From assembly GCA_011032825.1 (NCBI GenBank), contig JAADJZ010000027.1, positions 1-64,000 of the forward strand: a stretch of DNA of 64,000 bases. Reading direction: 5' to 3'. The notes beneath the pieces are model-generated. The model was given only the letters and a program-made list of their open reading frames with translations, did not search any database and was not told the DNA's origin. Below are positions 28,147 to 39,400 of this stretch, in pieces. This stretch comes from Massariosphaeria phaeospora (taxonomy: Eukaryota > Ascomycota > Dothideomycetes > Pleosporales). The translations under genes were made by a program, and so were the position numbers. Numbering within the stretch: the first letter of the stretch is position 1; the number at the start of each line of letters is the position of its first letter.

Positions 28147-30411
28147 TAGTCTACGTCATACCATCACCAACACCATTTGTAAGTGTCCCCGGTCCCAGAG
28201 CGACACAAAGCCTTTCTGACGACAAGAAGCCCGTGTAGCTCAAACAGAAATCGGAGGAAGCATTCTGGCAGATGAGATGGGAATGGGTAAATGTCGCGGT
28301 GAGTGCAAGCAGTGCGTAGGGAATTGAGGATTGAACTGAGGTTGTATTATCTAGAAGCTACAGAATTTGTAGGTGCGAAAGCACAGACAGCGCTAGTCCT
28401 AGATAAGCGTAGTATCCTTATCCATCTCATAGGGTAAGAGCTATAAACCGTGACAGTAAATCACTCTCTATCTTAGCTCTCGTGTTACGAACTCTAGAAG
28501 CTGCACAAGAATGGGCTTCAGAAGAACCCAGCGCTTCTACCATTGATCTAACTTTGAATCAAAAACCAAAGCGCAGGACGAGAGCGACATTGATCGTGGC
28601 TTCGTCGGACCGTAAGTGTATCCTTTGAAATCCAGTACCGCTGATATTGATTATCACTTATAGTTATGATAAACGAATGGATCCAGGAGATAGAGAAGTA
28701 CTTCATACCAAGAAGGTCTCCCACTGTTTCGTTATTAACATGTTTAGACATTTCCATCACAGCGTCGTGAGCTCACTGAAGACGATGAAATATCACGGCC
28801 AGTATCGCGAGAAGGACACCACTAAGATCAGTAGTGCGGATCTTGTCATTACAACGTATCACACGCTAGCTTCGGATTACGCAGGCAAGAATAATCCCAT
28901 GAATGTCATCGAGTGGTACAGGCTAGTACTTGATGAAGGTAGCGTAACAACTCCCACAACACGACAGTCCTAAATCTAGCTTTAGCACATGTCATACGAC
29001 GCCAATCTACGAGGCTATACCGAACCGTCGCCGAATTGAAGGCAAGATCTCGATGGTGTCTATCAGGAACCCCGATCCAGAATCGACTTGAGGACATCGG
29101 TTCTTTATTCGCCTTCCTCCGAGTCAGCCCTTTTCAAAGCCTAGGAGTGTTCCGGAAGTTCATCGCTGTTCCCTTCGACGAAGGAGAAAAGCGGCGCAAG
29201 ATCGCAATCGAGCCCTTCACACACCTACTCGATTCTCTCTGTCTCCGCCGTAAGAAGGATTTGCTGCACTTGCCAGACCAGCGGGATCGCGTCCAGCATA
29301 TCGAATTATCCCCCGAGGAGAGAACCTAGTACGAGCAGACCAAGAAGATAATGTTTCGAGCTGTGCGCAACCAAGTTGGTGTCTTTGACCACAAGAGCAC
29401 GCTTGGTTTGTTCCAGGTGCAGCTTCAGCTTCGCATTCTATGCAACCCCGGAACGTATCAGCAGCCCTTTTCGTGGACCCGTCGAAAACTATATTTATTG
29501 GATGAAAGAGAGGATGTCGAGAGTGCTGTCGGTAGGAACGGCGAGGTAACATGTTCGGCCTGTCAGACGACCATGCCACTGTTCGGACCTGGTACGATGT
29601 ATCAGCGCTACACAGAAAACTGCAAGCACGTGCTGTGCTCAGAATGCATTGAGCAAAGCATGTCGAATATGGAGGACAGTGGCCACACGAAATGCCCGCT
29701 GTGCTCGTTCAAGTGGGGTATCTCATCCAAATCAGACCGGGCAGCACAGTCATCGGAGACAGATAGTTACTTCCGCGCCGAAGGACGGTCCTCGAAGATA
29801 GAAACGCTGATGCTCGACGTCCAAACGGACATGGATATGTCGAAAAGGTAACTCAATTATACGACTGCACTACAATGAATGCATCTCACTACTGACTGAC
29901 GCCTATAGCATTATTTTCTCCTGTTGGACCCGGACTCGAGACCTCATCCAACGATACCTGCAGCACGCAACCATCCACTTCCAGCGCATCGACGGTGAAA
30001 CACCCACTGCCAAACGCGAAAAGATCCTCGACGACTTCGCCAAGAACCCCCAACTGCGTGTCTTGGTCATGACGACTGGCACCGGCGCTGTTAGGTAAGT
30101 CTCCAAAACCAATTCGCATTGCTTCAAACACTTATGCTCATCATGCTAGACTGAACCTGGCCACTGCAAACCGCGTGTTCATCGTCGAGCCACAGTGGAA
30201 CCCAGGTGTCGAGAACCAAGCCATTGCGCGGGCATTGAGACTGGGCCAGGAACAGTCGGTGCAAGTTACACGATACGTCGTGACGAAAACCGTTGAACAG
30301 GCAAGTGGGTCCGATTGGACGAAATGCGTGTGTGCGTGAAACTGACTTGCGCAGGAAATGCGAACGCTGCAAGATAGGAAGCTAGAGAGAGCGGGAATCG
30401 CATGGGAGTAG
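28147..30411 (+). pseudogene. SNF2-family helicase with internal RING finger (RAD5/RAD16-like), in-frame stop
   Basis: Multiple short introns must be removed. The pieces read RHTITNTI, IGGSILADEMGMGK (Walker A region), LRTLEAAQEW, TLIVASSD, SSADLVITTYHTLASDY, WYRLVLDE joined by a 40-odd-nt intron to AHVIRRQ (DEAH box), then RWCLSGTPIQNRLEDIGSLFAFLR and LRRKKDLLHLP. A TAG at 29327-29329 then interrupts SPEERT*YEQTKKIM, where a sense codon is expected. After it the frame stays open through a C3HC4-type RING (CSACQTTM, CKHVLCSECI, CPLC), SIIFSCWTRTRDLI, RIDGETPTAKREKIL, VLVMTTGTGAV, VFIVEPQWNPGVENQAIARALRLGQ and a final MRTLQDRKLERA. The Walker A exon also lacks the expected residues after GMGK. 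The N-terminus is uncertain. It is probably a recent pseudogene of a chromatin or DNA-repair ATPase. Confidence 0.75.
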
Positions 30412-30978
30412 ACAGATTGTGGGGTCTTATTGCTAAGTAGCTGGAAATGTTTGTGTGGGGTTCACGGCTTGGAAGAATTATAGTATGGCCGAGAGGCTTA
30501 CTCTTTTCCCGTCAATAAGCGTCCGGATTCCAACAACATCCAACCCGTTCCGAACTCTGCACAACCACAGCTAAGTAAGCTAATCGTACCTCTTGTCTAC
30601 GCACTATCCCCGCTTCATCTAAAAACGGTCAAATCGTCAAAGCTTAAGCCCCGCGTCTCTTACTTGATAACCCCCAACTCCGCATAACAATGAGGCAGTT
30701 TTGAATTGTAATGATAAGTAGTTACAAGACCTCGCTGTTGACCTGTGTATGTTGGTTGGCACAGAGTGCATAGAACAGACCGTATACTAACATTGGATAT
30801 TCAAGCTTCATTGAAAACTATATTATTATCCAGGTACCTAGTCTCAAAAAAGAACAACACGTTATGTCTTGGTATTCGTCATCATATACACTTACTTCGT
30901 TGCCAGTCCAGCGGAGGGTCTTCTATGGACTTACTCCTCTCCATTGGACCCGCTTTTGTTTCTTCTGATCATGTCCCC
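30412..30978. other. Intergenic region between converging SNF2 relic and phosphatase gene
   Basis: 567 bp of 3' flanks. I see no gene or repeat. Confidence 0.5.
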
Positions 30979-32458
30979 TCAAGCCTTTTCCTCTATATTC
31001 TCCGCATCACAAATCGGCTTCGCACCTAGCGCCCTCTTGCTCACAATCCGGAATCCACCCAGCATCATTACAACGAACAAGCCGCTTAGCACGACAGCCA
31101 ACGTAACGAACGCACCAATCACGCCGCCAACAGCTGCGGACATGCCGTTGCTATCTCGGTCTTGTTGCAAGGGCGCATGATTATTATCCTTGGTCGAGGC
31201 ATAGGCAGCGCAAGCTCCATCCGTATTCCCGCACTCGCGGCACCATGCCTCGGTCGTGCTGATAGCAAATTCTCCAAGCTTGGCCGAGAAGTCGGTGAAG
31301 GACATGGTGTTCGCAGAGCCGCCAAAAAGCGGGTAGACGCTCGGTTGGCTAGAATTCGACGCTGTGCCGTTGTGAAAGAGGAACCGTACTTGGACGTCAT
31401 CCGTGCTGGGAAATCCACTCTCCACATTGGCATCGGTAAAGAGTTCGAAAGCCATAGAGCTTGCATAGTCTGGGACACCAGTAAAATCAATATGGGCTTT
31501 GGGCAAACCGACCAGGCCGAAGAATGAAAGGAAGGTTGCGTAGGCGCCGAACTGGATGCTGAGTTTGTTTGCGCTAGAGCCAGCGGTACCGGCGGTAATG
31601 GTGCTGTTCATGTATTCCAGGATCTCACCAGCGAGCTGCTTTCCGGACATGGCACGCGCAACATCGGAGTTGTTGTATGCGAGGCCAAACTCGTGCGCAT
31701 TAGCGAGGGTGCGAGCTTGTGTAAGGGTTTCGTTGGTCAATACGTCAGACGATGGGATGGACGAGTTGTGTATTGTGGCTACGTTGATGAGATCAAAAAC
31801 TAAGGGCGTTAGTTGGAAAGCAGGTGGCATGGCCGGGCTACTGACTGATATATGCATTCTTGTAGTTCACATCCGCCTCATCCAGCGTGTCTTTGACAAC
31901 GGGAACTAAGGAGCTGTAGAAGGCCTTGGTGTTGGACTTTAGATGCCTGTACTCTTCGCTAGTGAAGTAGCTATTCGAGCTGAGCTTCGCGTTGGTACAG
32001 CTCGAAACATCTTGAAGCCAGCCTACGTCCTCACTACCGGCACCAGTGGAAATGGTGTTCACGGGAATCAGCTGGTATCCGTCCATCGGTGCTTGCACGC
32101 CACGGCCGTTGGCGAGAGTCTGAACACTCTGGCCGACGGGGGGGTATAGTCCTTGCAGGAAACCGGTGGCCGAATTCTGCAGCACATTGTCGACGGGGGC
32201 GGTGATTGACAGTTGAGAAAGCTTGACTTGGTCCTCATTGATGCCGCGGATTTTTGAAGAGCCGCGCAGGTAGCGCGAGCGATAGTACTGGCCGGACGTA
32301 TAGCTCTGCTCGTATCCGAGCGTGGTCAGGTTGGTGGGCGGCAGAGACTTGGGGCTGCGGTCGCCATGGCGGTGGAAAATGTAGGCCCCGAGGACCGTCT
32401 CGGCAGCGTCAATGGGCGCAAGGGCGGCCAGCACGGCAAAGGCAACTGCGAGCTGCAT
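30979..32458 (-). CDS. Histidine acid phosphatase family protein, secreted/membrane-anchored
   Basis: Two exons, 32458-31846 and 31799-30979, give 477 aa. The 46-nt intron has GTCAGT/TAG ends and a CTAAC branch site, and joins NAYI to IFDLINVATIHN. The chosen ATG gives a clean signal peptide (MQLAVAFAVLAALAPIDA). Right after it comes YIFHRHGDRSP, the RHGxRxP catalytic motif with the phospho-accepting His. Several N-x-S/T sites suggest glycosylation. The C-terminal half contains NKLSIQFGAYATFLSFFGL, where branches of this superfamily carry the proton-donor HD/HAE motif. A Cys-rich WCRECGNTDGACAAY patch and a single membrane helix (VIGAFVTLAVVLSGLFVVMML) near the C-terminus follow. The role would be extracellular phosphomonoester hydrolysis at the cell surface; the substrate is unknown. 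Confidence 0.88.
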
Positions 32459-32943
32459 GGTGGTGGCGGAATGTCGCGCGTACTGGCAGATGTCGGCGGC
32501 GTAGACAGCTCGACACGCGGATGAGGGAGCGCTGGGAGGGGAGCGACAGAAGCGGGGCGCTGGAGAGAAGACGAAAGGGAATTGCGGCCGGCTTGTACCG
32601 TCGACCGTTGGTACCTTCCCAGAAGGCACCGCGGGGCCCATCCCGTGCTTGTTGAGAGAGAGATGGCCGTCATCCCGAGCTAGCGGCGAGGCCATTGGCG
32701 GGTAGCTCGTCCGCTGTTGGCAGGGGCGGGAGGCCGACTTCGGCAGACGACAGAAGGTGCGGGGTGGGGGGTGGCGGCCTGGCACGCACATTGGCAGGCG
32801 CGCTCGTTGCCGACCTCGGGCAGCGGCGATGGGCGTCACTGCCCAGGTGCGCGTCGACGCCGGTGCCGGTGCCAGTACCAGTGCGGACGCCGGCATGGTG
32901 AGCGGGAGCGACTGTGCATTTGGGGAAAGCGCTCTCACAGCCC
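32459..32943. other. Promoter of the phosphatase gene and 3' flank of the PIG-P gene
   Basis: GC-rich 485 bp. Open frames on both strands are chance products of base composition. Confidence 0.5.
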
Positions 32944-34044
32944 TCAGCCCTCGTCCCGGCCGAGGCCGTACAGAATCTCGCACACGCCGCCAATCGGCAC
33001 ATCCATCACCGCGTCTGTGCCGGTGCTCCAGAAGCTCTTCCAGTCCACGTCTTCGGCAGCGCCAAACTGATATGCCGAGAACGAACTCCTCCGACTGCCC
33101 CTGCCGCCGCCCTTGTCATTGTCGCCGTGTCCGCTGCCCGTCCCTGTAACCCGGTCGCGCACAATCTTGCCGCTGCGTCGGTCTATGAGGGCAACCTGTG
33201 CGCACTCGTCGACCAGGTTCTCCGCACTGCTCAACGGCAACGTTAGGTATCTCGTGTTGTAGCTCGCGAGCGCCACGTAGATGTAGACCACGAGCACCAC
33301 CAGCCAGCAGGGCACTGCCAGCGCCCACCACCGGTTCGGGTAGTAGTGGATGCCCATCTGATGCAGCATGGGCGACGGCACATATGCCCACAGTATGTAC
33401 ATCAGGAACGCCGCCGAGCTGGCCAGATACAGCGCGAAGCCGTAGTATTCGTACGTGGGTTCTTTGGGAGATGCCCGCGGCACTGTCGGTGCGTGTCGCG
33501 CCGACTTGGTGATGCTCGCGAGATTCGTGGTCGAAGCCGGCGTGCTCGTCCCGTGCGTGGCATTGACGCTGTTGGGCAGCTCGACGTCGGACGAGTCTGG
33601 CGTGGTCGGGCGGGACGTGGTCGTGCTGAACGAGGGCCGGAGCAACGACGTCAACGAGGGAGAAGGAGGCAGAGGGGTCGGCGGCCGGTTGTAGAAGGGG
33701 GGGAAGAGCGTAGTGCCCGCGTACGGCAGATGCGACTGCGACCGTGATGTATGCAGCGGCCGAGAAGCCGGCGGCACAGTGTCTGGGTCCTCCGAGTCCG
33801 AGTCGTCGGACGCGTCCAAGCCGAACACATCCTGATCGTCGTCTTGGAACTCGTCTTCTACCGACGCGTCCTCGGACCGAGTGTCGTGCGGGACGGGAGA
33901 GAGCGCGTTGGTCGTCGTGCCATTGGCCTCTGCAAGGGGCTCCACGCGTTCCAACCCTTCTAGCGATCGAAGCATAGGCAGATTTGGCGTGGATTTGGAC
34001 TGGAAGCCCGAAGGTACCAGGTTGCCTCGACTCTGGGGAGGCAT
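32944..34044 (-). CDS. GPI19: PIG-P domain protein, subunit of GPI-GlcNAc transferase
   Basis: A single exon of 366 aa. The first 190 residues are Ser/Pro/Asp-rich and look disordered, with an acidic stretch (DEFQDDDQDVFGLDASDDSDSED). From about residue 195 the PIG-P domain begins: YEYYGFALYLASSAAFLMYILWAYVP is membrane helix 1. YYPNRWWALAVPCWLVVLVVYIYVALASYN is helix 2. The sequence ends with DVPIGGVCEILYG, the characteristic D-[IL]P-I motif of PIG-P. A variable insert with GSGHGDNDKGGG separates the parts. The complex acts on the cytosolic face of the ER, transferring GlcNAc from UDP-GlcNAc to phosphatidylinositol as the first step of GPI anchor synthesis. The protein is more than twice the size of yeast or human PIG-P because of its N-terminal extension. 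Confidence 0.9.
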   Translation of the reverse strand: MPPQSRGNLVPSGFQSKSTPNLPMLRSLEGLERVEPLAEANGTTTNALSPVPHDTRSEDASVEDEFQDDDQDVFGLDASDDSDSEDPDTVPPASRPLHTSRSQSHLPYAGTTLFPPFYNRPPTPLPPSPSLTSLLRPSFSTTTSRPTTPDSSDVELPNSVNATHGTSTPASTTNLASITKSARHAPTVPRASPKEPTYEYYGFALYLASSAAFLMYILWAYVPSPMLHQMGIHYYPNRWWALAVPCWLVVLVVYIYVALASYNTRYLTLPLSSAENLVDECAQVALIDRRSGKIVRDRVTGTGSGHGDNDKGGGRGSRRSSFSAYQFGAAEDVDWKSFWSTGTDAVMDVPIGGVCEILYGLGRDEG

Positions 34045-34406
34045 GTCGTTGTCGTTGTCTCACCCTGGGAGCGTGGCGGTGACCGGTCGTCGGGCTAGAG
34101 TCTAGAGTGAGCCGCAATGCACTGATTGCGTGCTTCTGCGGCGTTATTGTGAATATATCTCTTGGCAAGCGCTCGGGCCATCAGTTCATGTCAAACCCAA
34201 CTCTGGAATAGTGCGCTACCTAGCAATGTAAATCGAGCGTCTATGCCTTTCAAGGTACAACCAGTTACGACTACGTTGACAGTATTCACAGAAGTACGGG
34301 TATGCGAACAGAACGAGTGGAGATGGCAGTCTGAATTGAGGTGGCCTGTTATCAACAAAGTCGATAGCGGTACGGAGTATAGATAACAATTTCCTACACA
34401 TGTACC
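34045..34406. other. Promoter region of the PIG-P gene
   Basis: 362 bp between the PIG-P start and the acyl-CoA dehydrogenase stop. Nothing else is seen. Confidence 0.5.
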
Positions 34407-36030
34407 TCATAGCTTCCCCTTTCCTCCGCTTTGCCGGTTCAAGTACAAAGGATCCCTCGCGTCAAATCCATACTTCGCACACAACTCATTCCCCTTCCTG
34501 GTCTGCGCTTCAATCCGCGCCTTATGCGCCTTTCCTCTTTTGTTCTCATTTCGGCCCAACTGCAGCAAATGCACCTCATCCGGGCCATCGACAATGCGCA
34601 TTGTCCTCCCCTGCGCATACATATTTGCCAGCGGTGTGTCTTGGCTCACACCCGCGCCGCCATATGCCTGAATCGCGCGGTCGATGACCTTCAAGTTCAC
34701 CTCGGGCACGAGCACTTTGACTTCAGCGATTTCCTTGCGTGCGCCTTTTGCGTCGGATTCGTCAATTTTGATGGCGGCGTTGAGGACAGCAAGGCGTGCG
34801 GCGTCAATTTCGATGCGAGAACGGGCAACACGCTCGAGCATCACTCCATGCTTGTGCAGCATTTCACCAAACGGCTTCTTGCGCTCGTCGTTGATACGTG
34901 CGAGGAACCATTCGAGCGCTTTCTCGGCCTGGCCAATGCTACGCATTGCATGATGAATACGACCGGGACCCAACCGGCCTTGGATGATTTCGAAGCCGCG
35001 ACCCTCGCCCAGTACCATGTTGGCGGCGGGGACACGTACATTGTTGAAGGTGACATGTCCGTGGCCGTGGGGTGCGTCGTCGTAGCCGAAGACGGAGAGC
35101 ATGCGGTGGATAGTTATGCCCAGGGCAGTGTGTGGAACGAGTATGACGGATTGTTGCTTGTACTTGTCGGAATTGTTAGAGTCGGTCTTCCCAAGGACGA
35201 CGTAGATTTCGCAGCGGGGGTCACCGATGCCCGAAGACCACCATTTCTAGGGTGATTGGTAAGTTGAGGAAGCGAAGCACTTGGGGAACTGTAGATACCT
35301 GGCCGTTGAGCACATACGAGTCGCCGTCCCGCTTGATTGTCATTTCAATGTTGGTCGCATCGCTGGATGCAACTTGAGGCTCCGTCATCAAGAAAGCAGA
35401 CCGGATCTTGCCATCCAGCAGCGGATCGAGCCAGCGACGTTTCTGTTGCTCGTTACCGTACTTAGCGATGACCTCCATATTTCCAGTATCCGGAGCAGCG
35501 CAGTTGGTAGCCTGGTCAGTTTAGCCTATGGCCTTCTCGTCGCCAACTCCATAGCAATATCCACAGGACACACATGCGCTCCACCCCATCAAGAACAGGA
35601 CTGTCCTACCTCGCTAGCCGTCCGACTCTTCCCCAAGTACTCGGCCATTAGCCCATATTCCAGATTGCTGAACCCCGCCCCTTCCTTGAAATGACTCTTT
35701 GGCAAGAACATGTTCCAGAGCCCCAACTGCCTCGCCTTGGTCTTCAGATCCTCAATGATAGGCGGATGCGCCGCAAACCGCTGCTGCGTCGTCTCGCCAA
35801 GCTGGCGCGTGAATACGGCATCGGCGGGAATGCATTCTTCTTCGACGAACTTCTCTACCTGTTCCCATGCTGTGAGCCGATGGATGCCAGACCGAGGTTT
35901 TGCTATGTCAGGAACTTACAAGGTCGAGAGTTCTTGCTGCGCGCTCGCTGACAAAAGGCCTCGCGATGACCGGGATGCGCTGCGCAGCCGTGATGTGACC
36001 GTTGTGGCTATTGGCCAAGAGTTCAGACAT
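34407..36030 (-). CDS. Acyl-CoA dehydrogenase family protein (ACAD10/11-like)
   Basis: Four exons (36030-35920, 35858-35610, 35511-35299, 35246-34407) give 470 aa, with introns of 61, 98 and 52 nt, all phase 0. The N-terminal helical domain includes [10 protein letters not shown] and [13 protein letters not shown]. The middle has [34 protein letters not shown] and, across the last intron, VLNGQ joined to [12 protein letters not shown], all FAD- and substrate-binding blocks of the family. The C-terminal domain carries [43 protein letters not shown] and [19 protein letters not shown], whose Asp sits at the place of the catalytic base in ACAD10/11. It ends with [11 protein letters not shown]. 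It would oxidise an acyl-CoA in mitochondria or peroxisomes. No clear targeting signal is visible. The first ATG in frame at 36030 was taken as the start. Confidence 0.9.
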
Positions 36031-36489
36031 GTCGTAAAGTAGTTCAAAGAGGTAGTGGGAGGGTCTGGGGAATGGTCCAGGGGGGACTATCCGGGGTAAC
36101 TGAAGAAACGTGGAGGCGGCTCGGGCATGGCGAGATTCCAGGAGTAGGTTTCGGTGTTGGATAGCTTAAGCTCCCCCCGCAGTACGCCTCGGTGCAGGTG
36201 GGATTGGGCCGAGGTGCCGCGGTAAATAAATACATCGCCGAGCCCCAATTATCTGATGCGTCGGAGCACTTCCGGCATGAATGTTGGCTCTGCTTACATC
36301 TACAGCACCAAGGCCTGTAGCTACACATGACCTCAGGGAGAAACGATTGAAAAGATTGATTGTGAGCCACGTCTAGATCACTCTAAAAGTCTACAGATCA
36401 TTGAACGCCCAAGGTCCCGATGCATCTAGATATATAACGCCTGGAGAGATGCATGCAATGCTTAAACATCACAAGAGCATAGATAGTGC
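36031..36489. other. Promoter of the acyl-CoA dehydrogenase gene and 3' flank of SLP1
   Basis: 459 bp with no gene or repeat recognised. Confidence 0.5.
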
Positions 36490-39400
36490 TCAGCCCGGAA
36501 TGAACAAGCTCTCACCATCGTCATCCTCAGGAGAGTCGTCCGTCGGGGCATCGTAGCTTTCCGTTCTGCGTAATGGAGATCTTCTCTTCTGACGGTCACG
36601 CTCCACAACCCTCCCAAGCCGTGCACCTTTGCCTTGCTCTTCCGCCTTCAGCAAGTCTATTGCCCGATCGACTTCCTCCCAACTAGGTCGACTATCGCGA
36701 GAACCACGAGGTGTAGCCGGCCCAGATTGAGTTTCAAGAACTTCGACCCTCTTGGCTTGGTCATTGAATTCGGGTGTGATGACCTCCGTAGGCGTGGGGA
36801 GTCCAGTGTCTTCATAGCCATCTTCAGTCTGTGGAACACCGTTGCCCTGGACAGGAGACGATTCGGCCTTATGAGTAGGGTTCGAGGTGGCACCAGGTGT
36901 TTTCGGCGTGAGCGGGCTGTCTGTGATCTGGACAGGGCTGCGTCGACCATCGGTTTCCACATCGGATACAGCATTGAGCCCGTCACTCATGTGCTCACTA
37001 CGCTCGCTCAGGCCTACGGACGTATCGCTCCGCCACATACTTCGGAAAGTTCGTCGTCGTCTACGACCGCCAGCGAGTTCCGGGCTCCTGGGCGGAGAGT
37101 CGAAGAAATTAGAGTACTTGTTGCCTAATTGCTGCACAATCGGCATGTCAGGCGGTGAGCCCAGCGATCCTGATCTTACGAATAAAACCAAGCCGAGGCA
37201 GAGAAGTAGTAGAGTCGATTGAACGACGGCCATACGCTTTTGCCAGACAAGTTCATCAGCCACCAAACTAAGTCTGGCACCAACTTCACCCATCTCTGCT
37301 CTCTGTCTCTCTTTCATGCCTTCCAGCTCCAGGATTGTGCTCTGCCATAGTTGTTCGTACATGTTTCTATAACTCTTGAGTTCTTGCATGACAGTATTGT
37401 TGAGCTGATCTAAGAACTTCTCGGTCTTAAAGAGTTGCCTCTTTTCGACTTTGACGAAGGCGTCACGCAATATGCGGGATTGCTCTTCGATGTATTGTAG
37501 AGACAGCGTGCTATTAGCTTCTAGTTGTTGAAGGCGTTTGTGTATAGACTTGAAGAACGATTCCTGCGTTGTGGGTGCAGCAGAGTTTGGTTGAGTCTGT
37601 GACGTGCCACGTGGTTGCGAGTGAACTTGCGGGTTGTGTGCGGTAGAGTTCGACGCTATTCTATGAGAATTCCCTGATACGATGTTTGTCGCACTCCTTG
37701 TAGAAGGCTCCGCAGTCTTTGTACTTCGGCTAGACGTCTTAGTGGAGTCGGATAACTTTCCCTCCGAAGGTGCAGTCTGTGGAGATGACGCAGCACTGGC
37801 CTGATCTGAGTGCGCAGACATGTGGGTGAGATTGCTCTTTTCCGCGGCTGCGGGTACTCCTCCATCCAACTTTCCAATGCTCGAAGGAGACGACGGCACC
37901 GAAGATGACGACGTAGTCGGTATTTCCTTTTCTGCACTGGTGTTCCCTGTTTCGATGGCGGTGGTGCGGCCCAATATCGTCTGTGTAGACTCTCCCGAAG
38001 GTTGCTGTGAGGTATCAGACTGTGACTCCGTGTGAGTACCGTTCGTGGCAACATCTATATACTTTTCAGGAAGGGAGCCTCCTGACTCAGGCGACAACAT
38101 CGACGCAGCGTCCATAGACTCATCCCGTTTTATAGACTGCGGCTCTGTCGGTGGAGGTAGACTATCATCAGCCAACGGGGCAGCTGTTTTCACTAGATCA
38201 CCATCAGCAGCCTCAATAGGCTCATGGAAATCATCGTCACCCCTGGCCTGCTCCTCTTCGCGTCTGAACTGCTCCATCATAGTGGTGCCGTGGACTCGTA
38301 GCAAGCTCAGTGGACAGTAAAATTCATTGCCATAATGGGTAAGAAATTCGATCCGCAAATAACGTGCCCAGATCTGGGGTTCTGTGATGAGGAATGGCTG
38401 CATTTCTCGAGAGTTGCGGGCTTCAAAGGTAGCTAGTGTTCGCCAGCGTTCCATCTTCACGGGATAACGATCCGAAACACTGATGCGGACGTGACGGAAC
38501 ATGGAAGAGAAAAATTCGTAATTTGCCAAAACAACTGTATCCACGAGTATGTCATCGCACATCTCAACGATAACGAACTTGTTCTGTGCGGAGCATTCGT
38601 TTAGCATATAGCTATCTTTGTTTTCGACAAGAACGGCCGAGGAGCTCTTCGCTTTCGAGTTCGTCTTGAGGATCGTGGCTGCACAGTCGAAGGAGGCATA
38701 ATTGAAGCGCTCTTTGCACGTCTTTCCGGCATCTTTGTTGAGCGCCCATGCGCTCGGGGCCACGTTATCCTCGTCAAGCGTAGTTTCTGTAGCATCGCCC
38801 GACGCCCTCGTACTAGATGGAACCCCCTCGGTACCTTGTTCTCCTTGGGGATTGCCAAATCCGCCGAAGTCCAGCTGTATTTCCGCCTCTTCCCCTAGTG
38901 AATCTAGCGCATTGATGTCCACAGGCCGCTGGCGATTTCTTGCCTCGGACGACGCTGCCCTAACCTGCCCAACGTTTTCAGGAGACTGCCCAACTCGTAC
39001 GAGGTTCTGCTTCTTCCATTCCTCGAAAGACAAGAAATTGGCATTGTCCAACGGAGAGTCGGCCTCGACTTCAGGCTCGCTGGAAGCAAGCAGAGACTCG
39101 TCAGTCTTCACGGTATCAGGGGACAACGGTCCCTCTCGCAGTGTTTCCGGCCCCGAACTCGCGCCTTCGTCATCGGCGTTCGATATGGCGTCTCCACGGC
39201 TTTCACCAGCCCTAGGTATGCCCATCGGTGGACCGGGAGATGTTTCGTCGACGGCCAATCCATCTGTTGGGGCTGGTTGTAGCGGAGCCGACCAACTCGT
39301 CTTCAGGCACAGTTGTGGTAGGGTATGCGTGATATAGTTGATCGTTCGGAAAGGACATGTTGTGTCGCTTGAGGGAGCTATGGACAAGGTGAGTGGCGCT

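Noticed and set aside
33116..34168. 350-codon minus-strand frame overlapping the PIG-P gene
   Set aside because: Arg/His/Ala-rich shadow of the PIG-P frame, whose membrane helices and PIG-P end motif are clear.
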